In this document: positions 33,018 through 41,606 of the stretch, in pieces
How the letters are laid out: each line of letters starts with the position of its first letter
Position numbering within the stretch: position 1 is the first letter of the stretch
Origin: JAWLEP01 sp964553045
GTDB taxonomy: Bacteria; Fermentibacterota; Fermentibacteria; Fermentibacterales; JCC-6
Assembly (NCBI GenBank): GCA_964553045.1
Contig: CAZKJG010000004.1
Location: 62,001-126,000, forward strand
Length of the DNA: 64,000 nucleotides
Direction of reading: 5' to 3'
Notes under the pieces: generated by a model
Databases searched by the model: none
What the model was told of the DNA's origin: nothing
The model's input: only the letters and a program-made list of their open reading frames with translations
Translations under genes and position numbers: made by a program

Positions 33018-34804
33018 CCCGCCACCCCCCGGGTCTCGCTGTCCCCGGCGGAGGCCAGCTCCTCTATCTGCTGCCCGGCCGTATCCACCAGGGCGTCTAT
33101 CTCGTCCAGGCTGTCCTCGGACGTGTACCTCATCCTCGAGATCTCCTCACGCACCGGGATATCGAACAGCTTCTTGACCGGGACCTCCCGGCGGATGGCC
33201 TCCGACATCTTCTCGTGGACCCTCATTATCACCGCCAGCATGCGCCTCTGCTTATCCATGGAGGTGTAGGTGTCAACCTCGTGGAATGCGTTCTGGTGCA
33301 GGAAGTCCTCCCGCAGCGACTTGGAGGTCTCCAGCACCAGCTGGTCCTCGGGGGAGAGCGACTCCGCCCCCACCAGCTTGGCGATCTCCTGCAGGTTGGA
33401 CTCCTCCTGCAGCAGGGCGATGGCGTCGTCGCGGTCGGCGATCCACTGCTCGCCCTCCTCCTCCTCGTAGTACTCCTGGAGGTTGTCGGTGTAGAGGCTG
33501 TAGCTGTCCAGCCAGTCGATGGCGGGGAAGTGGCGCTGGTAGGCCAGCTCGGCCTTCAGGCTCCAGAAGACCTTCACCACCCGCAGGGTGGCCTGCACAA
33601 CCGGGTCGGAAAGATCGCCGCCGGCGGGGCTCACCGCGCCAACAACGCTGAGGGCGCCCCGGCGGTCGTCGCCCCCTGTGCACAGGACCTTTCCGGCGCG
33701 CTCGTAGAAGTCGGCGATTCGAGTACCCAGGTAGGCGGGGTATCCCTCCTCGCCCGGCATCTCCTCCAGGCGGCCGGACATCTCCCGCATGGCCTCGGCC
33801 CACCGGCTGGTGGAGTCGGCCATCAGGGCCACCGAGTAGCCCATGTCGCGGAAGTACTCCCCCATGGTTATTCCGGTGTAGACGCTGGCCTCCCTTGCCG
33901 CCACCGGCATGTTGGAGGTGTTGGCCACCAGGACGGTGCGAAGCATCAGGGGCTTGCCGCTCTTGGGGTCCTCCAGCTCGGGGAACTCCTGCAGCACGTC
34001 GGTCATCTCGTTGCCCCGCTCGCCGCAGCCCACGTAGACCACTATCTCGGCGTCGGCCCACTTGGCCAGCTGGTGCTGGATGACGGTCTTGCCGCTGCCG
34101 AAGGGGCCGGGGACGCAGGCGGTGCCGCCCTTGCCCACCGGGAAGAAGGTGTCTATCACCCGCTGGCCCGTGACCAGCGGCTGGTCGGGCGCCTGCTTCT
34201 TCGCCCGGGGGCGGGGCTGGCGCACGGGCCAGGTCTGGTACATCTGCAGCTCGACCTCGCCCTCCCCGGTCTGCACCTTGGCCACCACGGTGTCGATGTT
34301 GTAGCTGCCGCTGTCTATGACCCAGGTGACCTCGCCCTTCACGTCGGGGGGCACCATCACCTTGTGCTCGATCAGCTCGGTCTCGGGGACGGTGCCGATC
34401 ACCTCGCCGCCGGAGACCTCCGCGCCCTTCTGCAGGACTGCGGTGAACTCCCACTCCTTCTCGTGGTCGAGGCCGGGGATGTTCACCCCGCGGGTGATCC
34501 AGTCCCCCGCCTGCTCGCGCACCTTGTCCAGCGGCCTCTGTATGCCGTCGTAGATGGCGGTGAGCAGTCCGGGGCCCAGCTCCAGGGAGAGGGGCTTGCC
34601 GGTACCGTACACCGGCTGGCCGGGCTTGAGGCCGCCTGTCTCCTCGTAGACCTGTATGGAGGCCCGGTCGCCCTTCAGCTCGATGATCTCGCCTATCAGG
34701 CGGTCGTCGGACACGAAGACCACGTCGTACATCCTCGCGTCCTGCATCCCCCCTGCCACCACAAGCGGGCCTGCGATCTTGTCTATCTTTCCCTCTATCA
34801 TCAC
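33014..34804 (-). CDS. ntpA: V-type ATPase catalytic subunit A
   Basis: Hydrolyses (or makes) ATP in the V1 head. The protein has 596 residues. The Walker A motif GPFGSGKT is at residues 233-240, with the long 'non-homologous' A-subunit insert before it (about 110-200). 'ADSTSRWAEAMREMSGRLEEMPGEEGYPAYL' carries the catalytic-site features. The start is GTG at 34804, immediately followed by an in-frame ATG at 34801. The stop of subunit F overlaps these codons. Confidence 0.97.
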   Translation of the reverse strand: MMIEGKIDKIAGPLVVAGGMQDARMYDVVFVSDDRLIGEIIELKGDRASIQVYEETGGLKPGQPVYGTGKPLSLELGPGLLTAIYDGIQRPLDKVREQAGDWITRGVNIPGLDHEKEWEFTAVLQKGAEVSGGEVIGTVPETELIEHKVMVPPDVKGEVTWVIDSGSYNIDTVVAKVQTGEGEVELQMYQTWPVRQPRPRAKKQAPDQPLVTGQRVIDTFFPVGKGGTACVPGPFGSGKTVIQHQLAKWADAEIVVYVGCGERGNEMTDVLQEFPELEDPKSGKPLMLRTVLVANTSNMPVAAREASVYTGITMGEYFRDMGYSVALMADSTSRWAEAMREMSGRLEEMPGEEGYPAYLGTRIADFYERAGKVLCTGGDDRRGALSVVGAVSPAGGDLSDPVVQATLRVVKVFWSLKAELAYQRHFPAIDWLDSYSLYTDNLQEYYEEEEGEQWIADRDDAIALLQEESNLQEIAKLVGAESLSPEDQLVLETSKSLREDFLHQNAFHEVDTYTSMDKQRRMLAVIMRVHEKMSEAIRREVPVKKLFDIPVREEISRMRYTSEDSLDEIDALVDTAGQQIEELASAGDSETRGVAG

Positions 34805-35181
34805 GTCCTCCGCAGGTTCGTCGAAGGTCCCGGCCCGCTGCCCTCCTCCGCCATCAGGTCCACCCCGACGGCGCGGGTTATGAGCCGGCGTATGGTCTGC
34901 TCACCCCGCCTCTGCCTGCCTGCGATCCCCGGAAGGACCACCACGGCGGGCAGGGCGCGGTGTGCCGTCTCCTCTATCTGTTCGGCCAGTCCGTCCACCA
35001 GGTCCTCGGTGACCATTATCACCGAGCAGCCCTCCGCCACGAGCCTGCCGAACTCCTCGGCCGCATGCCCGTGGTCCTCGGGCACCACGGTATCCACTCC
35101 CAGCGCCCGAAACCCCAGGACGGTATCTATGTCGCCTATGAAGGCTATCCTTCCCTCATGCTCGGGAATGGCTCTACCCAT
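34801..35181 (-). CDS. ntpF: V-type ATPase subunit F
   Basis: Rossmann-like small subunit attached to the D shaft. The protein has 126 residues, slightly longer than usual because of a Gly/Ser/Pro-rich tail. 'RIAFIGDIDTVLGFRALGVD' and 'CSVIMVTEDLVDGL' are the family blocks. Confidence 0.92.
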   Translation of the reverse strand: MGRAIPEHEGRIAFIGDIDTVLGFRALGVDTVVPEDHGHAAEEFGRLVAEGCSVIMVTEDLVDGLAEQIEETAHRALPAVVVLPGIAGRQRRGEQTIRRLITRAVGVDLMAEEGSGPGPSTNLRRT

Positions 35182-35205
35182 CTGTGTTCCAGTCCTTCCG
35201 TACGG

Positions 35206-36180
35206 CTAGCCTCTGGGAATCCGGCGGAGCAGCCTGCGGCGGTCCATGCCCGCCGTCTTTCCGGCTATGAGTATCCGCAGATGCCTGATCTCCAGCTCCC
35301 GTTTGACCACGAAGGCCGTCAGCGACTCCGGTCCGAAGGCGGCGTAGGAGGTGCGGTCCAGCATCTCCAGCCTCTCCGCCTCCATCTTCTTCTCGTAGGC
35401 CTGGAAGGAGCCGCGCTCCAGGCACTGTTCGAGCGTCTCCGCCAGCTCCTCCAGGCCGGTGGTGCCGGCCAGCGCCTCGGCCAGCCGTCCCCGCCGGTAG
35501 GCCCCGGCAATCTCCCCCGGCTCGTGGTAACCCCCGGGGGCCAGCATGCCCTCCAACCTCTCCGGGGGAACCTCCCTCACCTTCGCCCGGCCCGCGGTGA
35601 GGAAGTTCTGGGTCTCTATGTGGGTGCGGACGAACACGGCGAAGGACTCCCCCAGCTCGGGAAGCTCCTCGGTCTCCACCCTGGCCGCCAGCCTGTCCAG
35701 GACCGCGTCCACCTCGTACGCCTCCGGGTGGGAGAGCTCCAGAAGCTCCTCCGCGGCTTCGGCGAATATCCGCGGAAGCTCCTCCCGAGCCTCCTCCGAG
35801 TCCAGCGCGCGCTCGAGCAGGTTCGGGTCGAGGAGGCCGGATTCCTCCACGAAGACCTCCTCGGTGTCGGCGTCCAGCAGCCGGGCCTTCCACAGGTAAC
35901 GGGCGTTGCGGACGTCGCGCCGGTGCATGATGCCGCGGATCAGCCTGGGGTCCTCGGAGAGCTCCAGAAGCTCCTCCTCCGTGGCCTTCATGGCCCGCTC
36001 GAAGGTGCCCTCCACGCTTCGGTGCTCCATGAACTGCGAGTACCAGGTGTCGCCGAGGAGCCGAAGGGCCTCTTCGCGGTCGTCGGCGGAGAGCAGCATC
36101 CCCCACATGCGCCCGTCCAGCAGCTGGGGCTCCAGGGCGCTCACCCTGCCGTTGGGGTATATGAACAGCCTGCGGGCCAT
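35206..36180 (-). CDS. ntpC: V-type ATPase subunit C (AC39-type)
   Basis: The all-helical subunit that sits on the membrane ring and couples the central stalk to it. The protein has 324 residues. It has the family repeats of three helical bundles, with 'RLIRGIMHRRDVRNARYLWKARLL', 'ETQNFLTAGRAKV' and 'VKRELEIRHLRILIAGK'. The last block matches the conserved end of AC39 proteins. It is separated by only three bases from subunit E. Confidence 0.88.
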   Translation of the reverse strand: MARRLFIYPNGRVSALEPQLLDGRMWGMLLSADDREEALRLLGDTWYSQFMEHRSVEGTFERAMKATEEELLELSEDPRLIRGIMHRRDVRNARYLWKARLLDADTEEVFVEESGLLDPNLLERALDSEEAREELPRIFAEAAEELLELSHPEAYEVDAVLDRLAARVETEELPELGESFAVFVRTHIETQNFLTAGRAKVREVPPERLEGMLAPGGYHEPGEIAGAYRRGRLAEALAGTTGLEELAETLEQCLERGSFQAYEKKMEAERLEMLDRTSYAAFGPESLTAFVVKRELEIRHLRILIAGKTAGMDRRRLLRRIPRG

Positions 36181-36183
36181 TCC

Positions 36184-36771
36184 CTACCCGCTCTCCAGCG
36201 GGATCTCCGCGGAAAGCTCCATCACGAGGTCGTCGTGCGCCAGTCCGGCTATCATGTCGAAGGTGGCGTTCTGGCTCACCTTCCCCGACCGGAACACCAG
36301 ACCCCCCCGGCCGGAGTGGCGCTCTTCGGAGATCACGAACTTGCGCTGGTCGGTCGAGTGCTCCCGCAGGAGCTCCTCGCCGATCCTGTCCCGGTCCGAT
36401 TCGGCCAGCAGAACCTCCACCTTCCCCGACAGCGTGCAGGAGTCCAGCAGACGGCCTATGAGATCCAGGTACTCGTCCCCTTCCAGGGAAGCCAGCCTGT
36501 TCACGGCGGAGTCGATGGCGTCGTCGATCAGGCTGCGCCTGGCGTTCTGCAGCCGCTGCTCCGCGCCGCGCCGCTCGTGGGCCTCCAGCCGGTGACGGCG
36601 GTCCTGCATGCGCTGCTTCAGGCGCTTCTGGTCGTCGGCCAGCCTGGACCTCAGCCTCTCCTTCTCCTCCTCCAGCCGCTGCCGGCGCTCCCTCTCGGCC
36701 TCGGCCTCTACCCTCTCCGCCTCGGCCCTGCCGTCATCGCGGATCTTCTTCTCGATGGCCTCCAGTGACAT
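36184..36771 (-). CDS. ntpE: V-type ATPase subunit E (peripheral stalk)
   Basis: Peripheral-stalk subunit that pairs with the G/H coil to hold the head still. The protein has 195 residues. The first about 90 residues form a Glu/Arg-rich coiled coil; the C-terminal part folds into the globular E domain with 'GRGGLVFRSGKVSQNATFDMIAGLA'. Position between K and C is the normal order. Confidence 0.88.
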   Translation of the reverse strand: MSLEAIEKKIRDDGRAEAERVEAEAERERRQRLEEEKERLRSRLADDQKRLKQRMQDRRHRLEAHERRGAEQRLQNARRSLIDDAIDSAVNRLASLEGDEYLDLIGRLLDSCTLSGKVEVLLAESDRDRIGEELLREHSTDQRKFVISEERHSGRGGLVFRSGKVSQNATFDMIAGLAHDDLVMELSAEIPLESG

Positions 36772-36779
36772 GGCTCGGG

Positions 36780-37226
36780 CTACGCTGAGGGAAGCATCAG
36801 GAAGGAAACCAGGAAGCCGAGAATGGCGTAGAACTCCACGAACACCGCCAGGATCAGCGACTTGGCCGAATCATCGGGCTGCTTGGCCGTCATCATGGCG
36901 CCCGCCGCGCACACCTTGCCCTGGTGTATGCCCGAGAGCAGGCCGGATAGGGCTATGGGGAGGCCGGCCACGAAAGCGTGCCAGGCCAGGGCGCTGTCCA
37001 GCTCCACTCCCGTTATCCTGCCCAGGAGCAGGAAGGCTACGACGAATCCGTAAATGCCCTGGGTACCCGGCAGCGCCGAGAGGAGAAGCAGCTTTCCGAA
37101 CTTCTTGGGGTCGACGCTCATGACCCCGGCGCTGGCCTGGGCGGCGGCCCCTATGCCTATTGCGCTTCCTATACCCGCCAGTGCGACGGACAGGGCCACT
37201 CCCATGTAGGCGATCAGCTGGTTCAC
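36780..37226 (-). CDS. ntpK: V-type ATPase proteolipid subunit K (Na+-type rotor ring)
   Basis: Four-helix rotor-ring subunit. The protein has 148 residues, formed by two helical hairpins. The first hairpin has LPGTQGIYGF (Leu52, Thr55, Gln56, Tyr59), the loop has 'HQGKV' (Gln102), and the second has the ion-carrying Glu131 in 'AVFVEFYAILGF'. This is the arrangement of the Na+ site in the Enterococcus hirae ring (Leu61, Thr64, Gln65, Gln110, Glu139), so Na+ coupling is a strong inference. GTG start, overlapping the subunit I stop as GTGA. Confidence 0.93.
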   Translation of the reverse strand: MNQLIAYMGVALSVALAGIGSAIGIGAAAQASAGVMSVDPKKFGKLLLLSALPGTQGIYGFVVAFLLLGRITGVELDSALAWHAFVAGLPIALSGLLSGIHQGKVCAAGAMMTAKQPDDSAKSLILAVFVEFYAILGFLVSFLMLPSA

Positions 37227-39262
37227 GTGTTACTCCCTTCCTGTGTGCTGTGGGCTTGTCCGCCCCTGTTGTCTATCAGAACGAAACGGGGCCGGTACCT
37301 GAGGGGAACGAAGGGGACCCCGGTCCCGTCGAAGAACTTGCTGAAGAACTCCACGAACTGCAGGCGCGCGGTGTGTATGTAGCCGCTGAGAACCGCCATG
37401 AACAGGTTGAAGAGATGTCCGGCCACCACCACGAGGACCGCCAGGACGACTCCCAGCACCGGGATGCCTGTGCCGGCCAGCATGCCCCCCATCTGGTTGA
37501 CCACCCGCCCTATGATGGCGCTGGACAGCGCCAGGGCGAACAGCCGCGAGTAGGAGAGAACGTCGCCCAGGAGGTTGATAATGCCGTAGGCCGCATAGGC
37601 CCCCAGGCCTATCCTGCCGCCGAGGCCCCCGGCTTCCCGGCCGCCCATGATGAAGATCAACACCGCTCCGGCCGCCAGAATGTAGAGGAAGAAGGTGCTG
37701 GTCGAGCTGTCGGCGGCGAACAGGGCCTCGCCCAGCAGGTAGCGGTTGAAGAGCCAGGGGAAGAGGCCGGCCACGGCCAGCAGCCACCCGGTCTGGTCCA
37801 CCACCGCCGAGAGCCCCTCGCCCGCCCGAAGCCTCTTGATCATGTCCAGCACCACCCCGAAGGTGAGCTGTATCAGGCCCAGGGCCAGGGTTACGTAAAG
37901 GAACTGCTTGGAGAGGGCGAACTCGACGTCCTGGGACGGGGGAACGATGGAGTTGAGGAGGTCGGCAGGCGCCTGCAGGAATCCGGGCAGGCTGTCCTGC
38001 GGGACACCGAACCAGCTTCCCAGGAAGAGGCCGACCAGGATGCTGGCGATTCCGCCCTGGAAGAGAACGCCGAACAGCCGCGGGTTGCCGCCGCGGCGGC
38101 GGACGATCCTCCAGCCTATGGCGGCTCCCGCCGCCAGGGCCAGTCCGTAACCGCCGTCGCCGATGCAGATGCCCAGAAAGAACGCGAAGAAGGGGGCCAG
38201 GAAGGGGGTGGGGTCGAGGTCCTTCCTGCTGGGCCGGCCGAACATGTCCGTAAGGGAGATGTAGGGATCAACGGGGTCCGGCTCGGTCAGCGGGGAGGGG
38301 ACCGTCTCGCCCTCCTCGAGCTCGACCTCGCTGACGCTGACCGGGCCCATCTCCTCCAGGCCCTCCCGCAGAGAGGGCAGATCGCGGCTTCTCACCCAGC
38401 CCCGAAAGAGGATGAACCTCTGGCTTGCCCGTCCCGAGGAGGCCGCGGACATGCGGGTGTGCAGCAGACCGAGCGCGTCGCGGAGGGAGCGCAGCCTGTC
38501 CAGCTCCCCAGCCTCCCGGGCGGCCTCCTCCCGCAACGCGTCCTGCTTGCGCTCGATCTTCCACAGCCGGTCCCGGGCCTCCTCCAGAAGCTCGGCGACC
38601 CTTCCCCTGCGGTCGCCGAAGTCCTGGCGGCCGAAGCCGACCTGCGAGAGCTGCTGGCTCAGATCCTCCCGCACCGACCGGTGGGCCACCAGGAGCACCC
38701 GCTGCTCGCTGCGGACGCTGGAGAGGACCTCCATGTGCACCAGCGGCTCGGTGACCATCCAGTCCCTGATCTGCTCCACTCCCTCGGCGGAGACCGTACC
38801 GGCCACGGCCCAGCAGATGCCGCTGTCGGCCCCCAGATCCTCGAGGGGAACCGAGAGCTCGCGCCAGCCCTCCAGGAAGGACAGCTCCTGCCGGGCCTCG
38901 CGGTAGTCGCTGTCCAGCTCGGCCAGCTCGCGGGCGTTGCGCCAGGCCCGCCGCGCGGTCTCCATCAGGTCGGGCTCCCTGACCAGGCTTGCCAGCTCTT
39001 CCTCCGTCATGGATCTGGGGGCGTACGTGAGGCCCCCGGGGGAATCCCCGCTCTCCTCCTCCAGGAAGGAAATGGTCCTGTCGAGGACGTCTATGTCGTC
39101 CTCCAGGCTGTCCACCGAGACCTCGGGAGTGTCCAGGAGGTCCTCCCGGTCGCCCAGGTCGATGGGGTGGAAGCCCCCGGACCTCTCCAGCTCTGAGAGT
39201 ACCTCGCTCCTCAGCCCGCTGTGACAGATGACCTCTATCTTGGATACCGAGTCCAGGGCCAT
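37223..39262 (-). CDS. ntpI: V-type ATPase subunit I (membrane stator)
   Basis: The stator that holds the ion half-channels, homologous to subunit a. The protein has 679 residues. The first about 350 are soluble and coiled, and the rest contain about seven to eight membrane helices ('FLAPFFAFFLGICIGDGGYGLALAAGAAIGW', 'LFALALSSAIIGRVVNQM'). Family marks such as 'GDVLSYSRLFALALS' are evident. The ATG overlaps the upstream coil gene by one base. Confidence 0.94.
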   Translation of the reverse strand: MALDSVSKIEVICHSGLRSEVLSELERSGGFHPIDLGDREDLLDTPEVSVDSLEDDIDVLDRTISFLEEESGDSPGGLTYAPRSMTEEELASLVREPDLMETARRAWRNARELAELDSDYREARQELSFLEGWRELSVPLEDLGADSGICWAVAGTVSAEGVEQIRDWMVTEPLVHMEVLSSVRSEQRVLLVAHRSVREDLSQQLSQVGFGRQDFGDRRGRVAELLEEARDRLWKIERKQDALREEAAREAGELDRLRSLRDALGLLHTRMSAASSGRASQRFILFRGWVRSRDLPSLREGLEEMGPVSVSEVELEEGETVPSPLTEPDPVDPYISLTDMFGRPSRKDLDPTPFLAPFFAFFLGICIGDGGYGLALAAGAAIGWRIVRRRGGNPRLFGVLFQGGIASILVGLFLGSWFGVPQDSLPGFLQAPADLLNSIVPPSQDVEFALSKQFLYVTLALGLIQLTFGVVLDMIKRLRAGEGLSAVVDQTGWLLAVAGLFPWLFNRYLLGEALFAADSSTSTFFLYILAAGAVLIFIMGGREAGGLGGRIGLGAYAAYGIINLLGDVLSYSRLFALALSSAIIGRVVNQMGGMLAGTGIPVLGVVLAVLVVVAGHLFNLFMAVLSGYIHTARLQFVEFFSKFFDGTGVPFVPLRYRPRFVLIDNRGGQAHSTQEGSNT

Positions 39263-39576
39263 CAGGACCCGCCCCTGATAACCTCTGCCAGCTTGTCCGC
39301 CGCCTTTGCGCAGAGCTCTTCGCGGTGGGACTCGAGTTCCTTCAGGCGCTTCTCGACCTTTCCGTCGAGGCGGGAGTGGATCTCGGATACTTCGCGCTGA
39401 ATGGTGTCCTCAAGCTGCCTTCGTTTCTCCGCCAGCTTCTCGCGTCCCCGGGCGCGGAGCTTGTCCTCGGCCTCGGGAATACCCATGCGTATCTCTCTGG
39501 CCCTGCGGCGGGCGGCCTCCACGTCCAGCCGCGCCTCCTCCTCCGCCTTTCTCAGCCTGTCCAGACTAGCCGACAT
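39262..39576 (-). CDS. V-type ATPase peripheral-stalk coil subunit (G/H-type)
   Basis: The protein has 104 residues and is almost entirely charged coiled coil (Arg, Glu, Lys, Ala), with no membrane segment. Its place at the head of the operon, overlapping subunit I, is that of AhaH/subunit G, which pairs with subunit E. Sequence similarity within this family is low, so the assignment relies mainly on context and coil pattern. Confidence 0.75.
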   Translation of the reverse strand: MSASLDRLRKAEEEARLDVEAARRRAREIRMGIPEAEDKLRARGREKLAEKRRQLEDTIQREVSEIHSRLDGKVEKRLKELESHREELCAKAADKLAEVIRGGS

Positions 39577-39789
39577 TCCGTGAACCAGCCCTTCCTAGAA
39601 TGACATATGGGCCTACCGGGCCCACCGACCCGGCCGACGAAAGCCCAGTTGTGGAAATCACCTGCGAAACAGCTTTAAGTGATCCACGCATCTAGCGCAT
39701 TATCAATGGATTACTGGGTTTTCCACTCTCCGCGGGAGTTTTCCACATTTTCCACATTCCGGCGGAAGTGTATATCGCGCAGGACATTC
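39577..39789. promoter_or_regulatory. V-ATPase upstream region with a cluster of DnaA-box-like 9-mers
   Basis: 213 bases with no gene between bactofilin and the operon, both on the minus strand. It holds TTTTCCACT (39719-39727), TTTTCCACA (39739-39747) and TTTTCCACA (39748-39756) in one direction, and TGTGGAAAT (39650-39658) in the other. GC-rich stems lie near 39610-39645. I see no clear -35/-10 pair; TTGATA occurs on the minus strand near 39706. Confidence 0.5.
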
Positions 39790-40143
39790 TCAGCCTTCGG
39801 CCGACCTCTCGCGCATCCTGCAGTTCCCCTCGAAGAAGACGCCCTCCTCGATTATCAGCGAACGGGTGTATATGTCCCCCTCCACACGGGAACCGTTCTG
39901 CAGCTCCAGCTGGTTGGAGGCATGTATGGTCCCCACCACGGTGCCCCCGACTATGCCCTGCTGAATCCGCACCTCTCCCTTGACCACGCCGTCGTTGCCC
40001 ACGGTGAGGGTTCCCTGCACGTCCAGCTCGCCCTCGACGGTGCCGTCCACCCTCAGGCCTCCCTCAACCTTGAGGGTCCCGGTGTAGACGCTGCCTTCGC
40101 CGAGAACCGAGTTCATTGAGGTAGGCGAGGTATCCTTGCTCAT
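39790..40143 (-). CDS. bacA: Bactofilin
   Basis: Cytoskeletal beta-helix protein that polymerises at the membrane and organises cell-wall enzymes. The protein has 117 residues. The core from residue 14 on has the repeat of bactofilins: 'GTLKVEGGLRVDGTVEGELDVQGTLTVG' type, with hydrophobic residues every second position and Gly turns, then 'GTIHASNQLELQNGSRVEGDIYTRSL'. The short flexible ends are typical. It follows the coiled-coil membrane protein by ten bases. Confidence 0.92.
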   Translation of the reverse strand: MSKDTSPTSMNSVLGEGSVYTGTLKVEGGLRVDGTVEGELDVQGTLTVGNDGVVKGEVRIQQGIVGGTVVGTIHASNQLELQNGSRVEGDIYTRSLIIEEGVFFEGNCRMRERSAEG

Positions 40144-40153
40144 GTCATCCCCC

Positions 40154-40501
40154 TCAGAGAGTGTCGGCGCCCACCGGCGTCGCCACTCCGGCCAGGTTCT
40201 CTATCCTTCCGCGTATCTCCCTGATCCGCGCCAGTTCGCTTTCGATTGAGTCCAGGCGGGCCTGCAGGTCGGAGTACAGTGCCAGGGAGTCCTGCAGGAC
40301 CTCCACCCGTCCCTCCAGGTTCCCCGCCCTTGCCCTTCCTCCCATGCCCAGGGCCAGCACGACCGCTGCGGCCACCACCAGCAGCGCCGCCATGACCAGA
40401 CATGCCCGGATCAGCTGCAGGCGCCATCCGCGAAGGCTCCAGCTGCGCCTCCTTCCCCCTCCGTGGGGGGTTATGGTCAGCGTGAAGCCCCTGTTGTCCA
40501 T
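40154..40501 (-). CDS. Membrane-anchored coiled-coil protein (bactofilin partner, M23 N-terminus-like)
   Basis: The protein has 115 residues. A basic N-terminal 'TITPHGGGRRRSWSLRGWRLQ' segment, one transmembrane helix (about 30-53), and a coiled coil (about 60-103). Such a start is usual in the M23/LytM peptidases encoded next to bactofilin genes, where it anchors the enzyme. Here the gene stops after the coil and has no peptidase domain. I would call it a probable inner-membrane partner of the bactofilin; this is inference from gene order. Confidence 0.6.
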   Translation of the reverse strand: MDNRGFTLTITPHGGGRRRSWSLRGWRLQLIRACLVMAALLVVAAAVVLALGMGGRARAGNLEGRVEVLQDSLALYSDLQARLDSIESELARIREIRGRIENLAGVATPVGADTL

Positions 40502-40597
40502 CTCGCCTCCAGCGCCCGTCTGCTCCCGGTCCTTTCGGGACGGTATCCTACCCCGAAATCATGCAAAGGTCAACAATTACGCAGCCCCGTCTTCGGT

Positions 40598-41581
40598 TCA
40601 GAAAACCGACAGAGCGTCCTCGATCCCGTCGCGGTCCATGCCGGCCCCCAGACAGACCATGAGCAGCAGCCGAACCTTGTGTCCCGGCAGGTCCCCGGCC
40701 ATCAACGCCCCCCTTCCCAGAAGGTCGCCTCCGCCGCCGACGTACCCGTAGACACCCAGAACCCTCCCCATATAGCATCTGCTGCAGACCGCCACCACCA
40801 CGCCCCGGTCAATGGCGGCCTCCACCTGATCGGCCACCTCCGGTGGAGCGTTGCCTCTGCCGAAGGCCTCCACCACGACTCCGCGGCAGCCGCCGCGGAC
40901 CGCGGCCTCGACCTGTCCGGCCCCGTAGCCGGCCGCCAGCTTGACCATGCCGACCCGTTCCTCCAGCCGCTTCGGGAGTTTCGACACGTCCAGCCGCACG
41001 GTGGGCCTGCGCCGCAGGAGCACCCTGTCATCGTCCACGTAGCCCAGCGGACCGTAGCCGGGAGATGCGAAGCTGCTGACGTTGCTGGTATAGGTCTTCG
41101 TGACCCTCAGCGCCGAATGTATCTCGTCATTCAGAACTACCGCAACTCCCAAGTTATGAAGTTCGTCAGTACAAACGGATCTAATGGCGCCCATCACGTT
41201 GCGGGGACCGTCCACGCCCAGCTCGCTGGGGCTTCTCATGGCGGCGGTGAAGGCAACCGGCTTGCCGGGCGGAAGAATCAGGTCGGCGAGGAAGGCGCTC
41301 TCCTCCAGGGTATCGGTGCCGTGGGTCACGACCACTCCCCGCACCTCCCCGCGGGACAGCTCCCCGGAGATCTCGCCGGCCAGGGACAGCATCAGCGCGG
41401 GCGGTATGTGCGGGCTGGGAAGGCTGAAGAGGGCCCTGTGCTCCAGGCTCACCCCCTCGGGCACCACGCTCCCCCCCGCCGGGGGGGCGGAGCGGCCAGG
41501 GGCGATGTCCAGGCCCGAATCGGCACTCACCATCTCGATGGTTCCGCCGGTGGAGAGGAGGACCACCCTTCCGCCTTCCAT
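40598..41581 (-). CDS. ansA: L-asparaginase, type I-like
   Basis: Hydrolyses Asn to Asp and ammonia. The protein has 327 residues. The two catalytic threonine motifs are present: 'LLSTGGTIEM' at residues 8-17 and 'VVTHGTDTLEESA' at about residues 84-96 (Thr, Asp and the catalytic Lys-region 'AFTAAMRSPSELG' after it). No signal peptide, so it is cytoplasmic. A related GatD subunit of archaeal amidotransferases shares these motifs, but no GatE partner is nearby. Confidence 0.88.
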   Translation of the reverse strand: MEGGRVVLLSTGGTIEMVSADSGLDIAPGRSAPPAGGSVVPEGVSLEHRALFSLPSPHIPPALMLSLAGEISGELSRGEVRGVVVTHGTDTLEESAFLADLILPPGKPVAFTAAMRSPSELGVDGPRNVMGAIRSVCTDELHNLGVAVVLNDEIHSALRVTKTYTSNVSSFASPGYGPLGYVDDDRVLLRRRPTVRLDVSKLPKRLEERVGMVKLAAGYGAGQVEAAVRGGCRGVVVEAFGRGNAPPEVADQVEAAIDRGVVVAVCSRCYMGRVLGVYGYVGGGGDLLGRGALMAGDLPGHKVRLLLMVCLGAGMDRDGIEDALSVF

Positions 41582-41606
41582 GGGATGCCTTTCCAGGATC
41601 GGGCCG

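Noticed and set aside
33215..35209. 664-residue frame antisense to V-ATPase A and F
   Set aside because: Shadow of ntpA and ntpF; no domain resemblance.
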